A stretch of DNA of 64,000 nt. Origin: Oegoconia quadripuncta (taxonomy: Eukaryota; Arthropoda; Insecta; Lepidoptera; Autostichidae). The stretch spans positions 39,649,242-39,713,241 of the forward strand of contig OX438743.1 of assembly GCA_949316235.1 (NCBI GenBank), read 5' to 3'. This document shows, in pieces, positions 58,013 through 64,000 of the stretch; position 1 is the stretch's first letter; each line of letters opens with the position of its first letter. Below the pieces are notes generated by a model. That model was not told the origin of the DNA, did no database searches, and saw only the letters and a list, made by a program, of their open reading frames with translations. A program made the position numbers and the translations under genes.

Positions 58013-58129
58013 ATGTCGAGTGAAATATTTTATCAGTGTATATCTGCGCTATCATACGTGGAGTTTGACACCGAAAAGGATTTATTTACTAATACTGCCG
58101 CCCGTTCAAAGTACAAAAGTGCAAAGTGA
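58013..58129 (+). CDS. Small ORF with a GC-rich leader
   Basis: MSSEIFYQCISALSYVEF then DTEKDLFTNTAARSKYKSAK, 38 codons. It begins after CCGCGCCGCCGCC, a strong initiation context and locally CpG-rich. May be a first exon of a gene interrupted by later insertions, or a retroelement leader. No homology recognised. Confidence 0.3.
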   Translation: MSSEIFYQCISALSYVEFDTEKDLFTNTAARSKYKSAK

Positions 58130-58204
58130 ATAAGATTAGACAAAAGTATATTCGTTATAATCTTATACCGGATGAGTATTTTCACCGTAAGGAAAAAATA
58201 GGGC

Positions 58205-58323
58205 ATATTTTTTTTTATATGAGAGGGCGGCAAACGAGCATGCGGGTCACCTGATGGAAAGCAATCACCGCCGCCCATGCAGCACCAAAAGGGTCACAGA
58301 TGCGTTACCGGCCGGCCGGCCGA
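58205..58323 (-). mobile_element. Poly(A)-tailed retroelement 3' end, inverted copy
   Basis: Reverse complement of 13920-14025, with the A-run appearing as T at 58208. It is cut at its 5' side by the palindromic MITE that begins at 58324. Confidence 0.65.
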
Positions 58324-58565
58324 TATACAGGGTGTCCCTGGAAGTATGGATCAAATCGAACAGGGGCATGGGGAAGGTCATTCCCAAACTTTTTAACCCT
58401 ATGAATGTCGGTGCCATTTTTGACGGTTCAAAAGTTATGATCAATTTTTTTCATTTTCATATTACCTATCGAATAGTGCTTATACAAAAAAATTTTTTAA
58501 AAGAAAACTAGCAAAGCTATCAGCTTAATTTTTTAATTAAAAATAATTAATTAATTTTTTTTTCT

Positions 58566-58601
<36 letters not shown>

Positions 58602-58675
58602 CAGATTAAGTTTGGGAATGACCTTCCCCATGCCCCTGTTCGATTTGATCCATACTTCCAGGGACACCCTGTATA
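58324..58675. mobile_element. Palindromic MITE, 68-bp arms, T-rich core
   Basis: Arms 58324-58391 and 58608-58675 (TATACAGGGTGTCCCTGGAA at the left end) are exact complements by eye. The core ends in a long T-run before 58600. Inserted in a poly(A) element tail. Confidence 0.8.
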
Positions 58676-58964
58676 TTAGATAAGTGAAATAGAAGGTATT
58701 GGGCATAGGTAGTTTAAGTTTGTTTTATGAAAACCACCATCGAAACAAGCGTTCTGTCATTTGACGGTCGCGTTTGTAGCCTATTCTACATAATTACATA
58801 ATTAAATTAAATAATTTAAAAAAAAAAAAACAAGGAGAAAATAGAGTTCCAAACAAATTTCGCAGCTCAGAATCCCTACGAATACCGCCAGTCGCATATC
58901 AATCTCCGGCTCCGGCCGGCGCGTGAATCGATGATGGTTCGAAAAAAAAAAGAACTATCTATAC

Positions 58965-59160
58965 TAACTTCAAACATCAAGCATTTATTTCAACATAAGA
59001 TACATGATTATCATTTGTTGAATGTCAATTTAAATCTATTGGAAATAAAAATAGGGCTTAAGCATTTTTCGGTCAGTCAGTATGTCCAAGCTACCACCGC
59101 TTCGGAAAGGGAAATCATCTGTGGGAAAAGAAGCGGCGCAAGAAACCTACATGATCATTT
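58965..59160 (+). mobile_element. Retroelement IV 3' end, intact comparator
   Basis: ACATCAAGCATTTATTTCAA, TCAGTATGTCCAAGCTACCA, CCGCTTCGGAAAGGGAAATC, GGAAAAGAAGCGGCGCAAGA. No frame. Confidence 0.6.
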
Positions 59161-59271
59161 TTCTTTTCTTCACTTTTTTATATATATAAAAGTATACAAC
59201 TAATACAATTTTATAATTTTTAAATAACTAATAACTTCTATTTCATTATTTTTTTCCTTACGGTAAAAAAC

Positions 59272-59605
59272 TCCGCCTCCGTGGCTCAATGTAAACAACA
59301 TTGGGTTTACGTTTCGGAGGTCGCGGGTTCGATCCCCAGCGGGGTACAAATTTAGTACTCGGTTTGGTTGGTGGTAGGGCATATTAAATGTCCGCCTGGC
59401 TAGCTACCACCATCTTATCTAAATCTGCCGCCAAACAGCAATGTTAATAGCATTGTTGCGTTCCGGTTGTCAGAGATAAGATAGCCAGTCCCCCAAATAA
59501 GATGGGGTTTCCGGGTCAGTACGCTACCACCTTCGGCCTCATCTTCACTTAACATCAGGTGTGATTGAGGTCAAGTGCTAACCCGTTGTGGAAAAAAAAA
59601 AAAAA
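59272..59605 (+). mobile_element. SINE-I, near-complete copy
   Basis: Head CTCCGCCTCCGTGGCTCAAT with intact B box GGTTCGATCCCC, tail GCTAACCCGTTGTGGAAAAA and a long A-run. The best-preserved copy. Confidence 0.85.
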
Positions 59606-59750
59606 AAAAAACTCATCCGGTATATTTCTTTGTAAAATATTGATTTACAGACGAGGAAAGAAAATATTGAACATTCTGCACCGAATCGGCTTATTAGAAT
59701 TGAATGGAGAATAGTTTTCCTTGACATTTTAACTTTGACTCCTTTGACTT

Positions 59751-61078
59751 GAAAATGACAACAATCCTGACCTGAAGTGACAACTTCTAAAATAATAACT
59801 TCCCAAAATGAATGAAAAAAATAATTTATTTACAACATAAAACACATAACATAATACATTACAATTAATATAAACTTTTAAATATACTAACTAAATAAGA
59901 ACTATGCTATGTTATGTATAAATATTGTTATATGTGCCACAGTGGGTCACGACTCAAAGGACTATCGTACCCATAATGTGAGGATTAGTTGGAGTTGAAT
60001 TTACGGCATATCATGTAGGCATTGTCATTAATATAGATTTAAAAAAATAGAAAATTTAGAAATAGAGCACTACATCGAGAAATAAAGTATTACGTGACAA
60101 TTTCTTAAAATGATAACTTCCTACAATAAATACCTACTTTATTACACTGGGTGAACCAGTTTTCAGAGTATACACAGTATTAAATAAAAGGAGCGGACGA
60201 TATCTACGTATTCAGTATTCAGTATGTTTATTGCAGTATCACAAATATAAAGTACATGCTTACGAGTAAAACTATGTCTTAAATAAATATTTGTGACGCC
60301 CCGTTGGTGCATGGCAATATTATCTTACATTAGGAGAGGGCCTGGCAGTTTATTTTCTATACTTAACTATAGTTATTATCACAGTAATATATATCTTAAA
60401 ATATTTTACATATATATTACATATAAACAAATAATTTTTTACAAATAAGCAGGCGTTGAGGAATCATAAGATCCTTAAATATCATATAAATACTTTTGTT
60501 ATCTTGAAATAAATCATTTAGGTTATAGTAGGTTTTTTTAACAAGGAAGCTTTTTAGTTTTTGGGTGAATGATTTGTTTGATTCTATATTTTTAATTTCA
60601 TTAGGAATGGCGTTGAAAATTTTTATTACCGTATAATGGGGTCCATATGTAAATAATTTTAGTTTTGAAAAGGTTTTTTAAGTTTAGATTATTCTTTTTA
60701 TTGTTTTAACTGGGGAATACAGGATTTCACACCTAAATTAATATAATCGAAGTAATACAAAAGGGCCTACACAAAAACAAACAGAAGAAACCCCTAGTCA
60801 CAAAGTTTTAAAGCTGGAATCGTCAGAATACACCCTAGAAAAGTACAGTATTTGAATTGATATGCAATCTCTAAGATACTACTCCTAAAATGACAAATTC
60901 CTAAAATAACAGCTTTCTGAAATGACAACTTCTTAATATGGAAAATGACAACTTCCTAAACAGACAACTTCCTAAAATGACAATTCCTTAAAACGATAAC
61001 TTCCTAAAATGACAATTCCTTAAACTGATAACTTCCTAAACTGACAACTACTTAAAATGACAACTCCTTAATATGACA
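59751..61078. repeat. 16-bp-period array W3, in three blocks
   Basis: AAAATGACAACTTCCT units at 59751-59812, about 60096-60128 and 60887-61078 (12 units in the last block). AT-rich, retroelement-like sequence separates the blocks, including a TATTCAGTATTCAG tail-like stretch at 60210. Confidence 0.7.
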
Positions 61079-61391
61079 CTAACAAAATAATATACATTAG
61101 CTGCCAGCGACTGTCTGTTTGTGCGCTTAGTTGTTCTAAACATCGCAACGATTTTTGATAGGTTTTTCATTAAGGGAATTTCTTCAGGAAGGCTTATAAT
61201 GATAATCATCATTAACAGTCTTTCACGTCCCCACATGGAGCACATCCTCCTCTTATGTGGATATGGGTCAGACTAGTGGCCACTTGATACTGTTTTTAAG
61301 CCGCCGCGATAGGCCTATATATGTATAGTATAATGCATGCATATATGTATTAATGAAAGTAATTGCAAGCCGGGGCAGGTCGCTAGTATTA

Positions 61392-61660
61392 TACAGGGTG
61401 TAACGGTTAAGTGTAGTCATATTTTAAGGGCTTGTTCTACCCATCAATACGAACAACTTTTACTATGGGGGCAACTTCGAAATCGCGAAAAAAAAATCAG
61501 CTGTTTCATACATTGCATCGGGAGGTTATTGAAATTTTCTATGGAACAGCTCATTTTTTTTTCGCGATTTCGAAGTTGCCCCCATAGTAAAAGTTGTTCG
61601 TATTGATGGGTAGAACAAGCCCTTAAAATATGACTACACTTAACCGTTACACGGTGTATA
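61392..61660. mobile_element. Palindromic MITE sharing inner arms with 18993-19260
   Basis: Arms of about 120 bp with a few mismatches around a 28-bp loop. TATACAGGGTGTAACGG at the left; the right end has ACGGTGTA instead of ACCCTGTA. The inner arm CTACCCATCAATACGAACAA ... CAGCTGTT matches the 19.0 kb copy; the outer arm does not. Confidence 0.8.
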
Positions 61661-62039
61661 TATTTATAACTGACGTAACTTACACATGCACTTATATAAA
61701 ATTATCAATAATATCTTAAACCTTGGTATCAAACGATTTATGTAGCAGTAGGTAGGTTGAGAAGGGCAGTTAGTTAGCTACAATGTCATTTAGGTCGTTC
61801 CGACTATTTGCAACACCAGTCGACATCGGCTTTCAAATTTGAAAACGTGGGAAATGAGATAATAAAAATTACGATTGACTCAAAATCTGATTAAAATCTC
61901 TTCTACTTGCTGAGCTAGATTTTTCACTTAACGCAAAAAAGTTTTATTTCGTATGTTATAAAAATATCATTTGAAAACGTCATGACTCCCCAGAGAAGAA
62001 CGAGTAAGAATTCGTCGGAAGAAAGAAGTAGGGGAAAGA

Positions 62040-62230
62040 GGGTAATGTTTTTCGAGTGTTTGTATGTATGTATGTAGATTTCTATGTTACCTCCTGTAGC
62101 CTAAACCGCTTGACCGATTTCGAAGGCATGGTGTCGTTAGATTCGCCTTGATCCCTGGATCGTCATAGGATACATTTTATGGTGAGAAATTCAACATGGC
62201 GCCCACGAAATACAAAATATGCTGGCAGGT
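62040..62230 (+). repeat. Dispersed repeat, as 17966-18130
   Basis: TAGCCTAAACCGCTTGACCG, GTCGTTAGATTCGCCTTGAT, GTCATAGGATACATTTTATG; preceded by (GTAT)n. Confidence 0.55.
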
Positions 62231-62489
62231 TTTTTGGTTTTCAAACTCCTATTGTTATTAAATAAGTACTTTTACAATGTATGATTCGATATTGAAAAAA
62301 AAAAAAGAAAAAATTATGGAACATTATTTTAACAATCTTCATTATATGACGCCTACGAGAACCTGTAAAGTGTTGTGTGTAGTGCGAATGAGGTCACTGA
62401 CCCGCCGCGTTATTAATTATTCCAAAAAGTATGAGAATGTGCAAAAGCAAGTAGACATGTGTCTCTCTATCGAAATAAAATATTATTAT

Positions 62490-62745
62490 TTAAAACCACC
62501 ATTAAACAGAAACTGTGCCATAGGCTATTATAAAATGTCATAAACATGAACCGCTCGGAAATATATTCTAGTCTATTATTTTCTTTGGTTTCTTTGTCGA
62601 ATCATAAATTGTAAAAAGAGCTTCTTGCTCGTCTTCCTCGTCTCCCCAGTCTGCCTTGTGAATTAGCGATAATTGTAAGTCATGACGTTTTCAAATGTTA
62701 TTTTTAGAACTTGCGAAATAAAACTTTTTTGAGTTTGTGTTTACA
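62490..62745 (+). mobile_element. Non-LTR 3' end, class as 13735-14275
   Basis: AGGCTATTATAAAATGTCAT, then ACCGCTCGG and the UTR with CTTGCTCGTC, ending near 62740 after GAAATAAAACTTTTTTGAG. Uninterrupted comparator. Confidence 0.55.
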
Positions 62746-63222
62746 GAAGCTTTAACAATAATCTTAAAATAGCCGCAAACTGTGTGCACCAAGAGGGCAT
62801 CAAATTACAACTGTAACCTTCATTTAATTTATAATCATACATACACTCTTCAATGTTATTATTTAATTTAGATAGATTTCATGCAATATACAGAGAGATT
62901 TTGTTCATATGTTTACATGATTTGTATTTATCAGATAGCCTGTTATTGTTAAGAATTCGTATTTCGTCAATAGGTTTCGTCATGGACAGTAAACAGTCCC
63001 AATGACCTGCAGATAAATACATATTCGGTTTGCATCAAACACAATTACGCTTGACCATTTTTGAACTCCACCTACTCTATAATCTGTGTTATGTACAGTC
63101 GGCTGCGTAAATAATCGTACCGGGCAATTTTATACGATGATGTAGGATGTTGGGTATTTAAGCTGGACCATACGAAGTTCTCCATATCGTCTAGTTTGAG
63201 ACTATAAAAAAACTAACAAGTC

Positions 63223-63480
63223 TTGTATTCAAAACTTTTTTTATCAGCACTAAGCACGTGGGCACGCGACTGTTATGACATCGTGGCTTTAAGGGTGCTT
63301 CTATACGGTGGAAGTACCAGCTTTGTCAAGGCGCAGGTTACGTGTATGGATGCCTCAACGAACCGCCTGGGCATTCCCGCGTCAGCATTAGTCGCGGCTA
63401 TGCTGGCGAGCGAGGAGGGTCGGAGGGTAGCGGCCTCCTTCTGCGAGGTAGTCAGGGGGGGGGGGGGCAACGCTCGCTAG
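63223..63480 (+). pseudogene. Possible R1-like retrotransposon C-terminal remnant
   Basis: AAMLASEEGRRVAASFCEVV resembles the end of R1-clade ORF2 proteins, where a short Ala/Ser-rich stretch ending in SFCE precedes the stop. It is GC-rich against an AT-rich background. A nine-base G-run at about 63456 immediately precedes the end. No polymerase is present; assignment is tentative. Confidence 0.4.
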
Positions 63481-64000
63481 CCCCCCTGCACTGCCCTGCA
63501 AAATAAAGGCATGGTTTTGGCTGATTTACTGACGGGCAGAGCGCTCCCGCGCTGATACACTTTTTGTGAACAAAGAACCCTTATAGTTTCGCCCGCGGCT
63601 TAGCTCAGAGGCTCTTAGTACTAGAAAGCTGATATTTGGCCAGATACGCCGGTTTTTTAAAATAGTTGTATCAAACGATGAGTGATTACTTTTCAGGTAA
63701 TAATTAAATATTACTTTCTATTGTTTCAGATCAAAATCGAGCTTGGCCTAAAAACTAATTAACATTTAATTAAATCTAGTCAAATTTATCGAAAATGAAA
63801 TAAATCGGTGCTCTAGACATTTTACACTTAGGATACTTACGTTTGTACTTATTTATTTTTTATTGTTTATATTTTGTAAGTGAAAATGCAAATACTTAAA
63901 GCTAGGTTCGCTTTACGTGCCACAGCCTCTCAGTTTCAAGCATGGAGTTGCTCGAAGAGTCGGACTGCTTCATCAGTAAGTATATAATATTAATAAATTA
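63481..64000. other. Unassigned window end
   Basis: Opens with possible R1-like 3' UTR (GCCCTGCAAAATAAAGGCAT). GCCCGCGGCTTAGCTCAGAG at 63590 resembles the reverse of 7625-7650. Nothing else is recognised. Confidence 0.4.

Overview
The window looks like AT-rich, repeat-dense nuclear DNA of an insect, most likely a moth or butterfly. The strongest clue is a gene that joins a ZAD domain to a C2H2 zinc-finger array, a combination largely confined to insects and best known there. The many tRNA-headed SINEs, short palindromic DNA elements with TA target duplications, and 5'-truncated RTE, R1-like and jockey/CR1-like non-LTR tails also fit Lepidoptera, but that assignment is inference from repeat style, not a database match. 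Only one intact protein-coding gene can be fully supported. Layout: 1-22 kb is a repeat mosaic of SINEs (three families, here called SINE-I, SINE-II and SINE-III), MITEs and retrotransposon tails, often nested two or three deep. 22.5-30.9 kb holds the five-exon minus-strand ZAD zinc-finger gene; I assembled its exons by hand and the splice phases agree, giving 584 residues with 13 fingers. Its introns carry many of the same repeats. 31.0-31.2 kb is its probable promoter. 31.5-48 kb is again repeat mosaic with a large GT/GCGT microsatellite at 44.2 kb. 48.1-48.8 kb holds a probable minus-strand THAP-domain gene whose third exon runs into a SINE. 49.9-51.4 kb holds tandem arrays (16-bp and 49-bp periods). 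52.07-52.95 kb holds a reverse-transcriptase fragment. 55.8-57.0 kb is a hAT-like element with an 8-bp target duplication. 58-64 kb is further nested repeats, including three-block remains of another 16-bp array and a possible R1-like tail. How the parts relate: the zinc-finger gene is the only unit likely to make a functional protein, probably a DNA-binding regulator. The rest reads as a stratified record of transposition. Several repeats interrupt others at positions that can be read precisely because an uninterrupted copy exists elsewhere in the same window. The least expected observations are four unrelated sequence arrays that all show about the same 16-bp period, palindromic CAGGGTG-ended elements that share an inner module but differ in their outer arms, two diverged SINE copies followed by a nearly identical block, and a 56-bp exact direct repeat around a small retrotransposed fragment.
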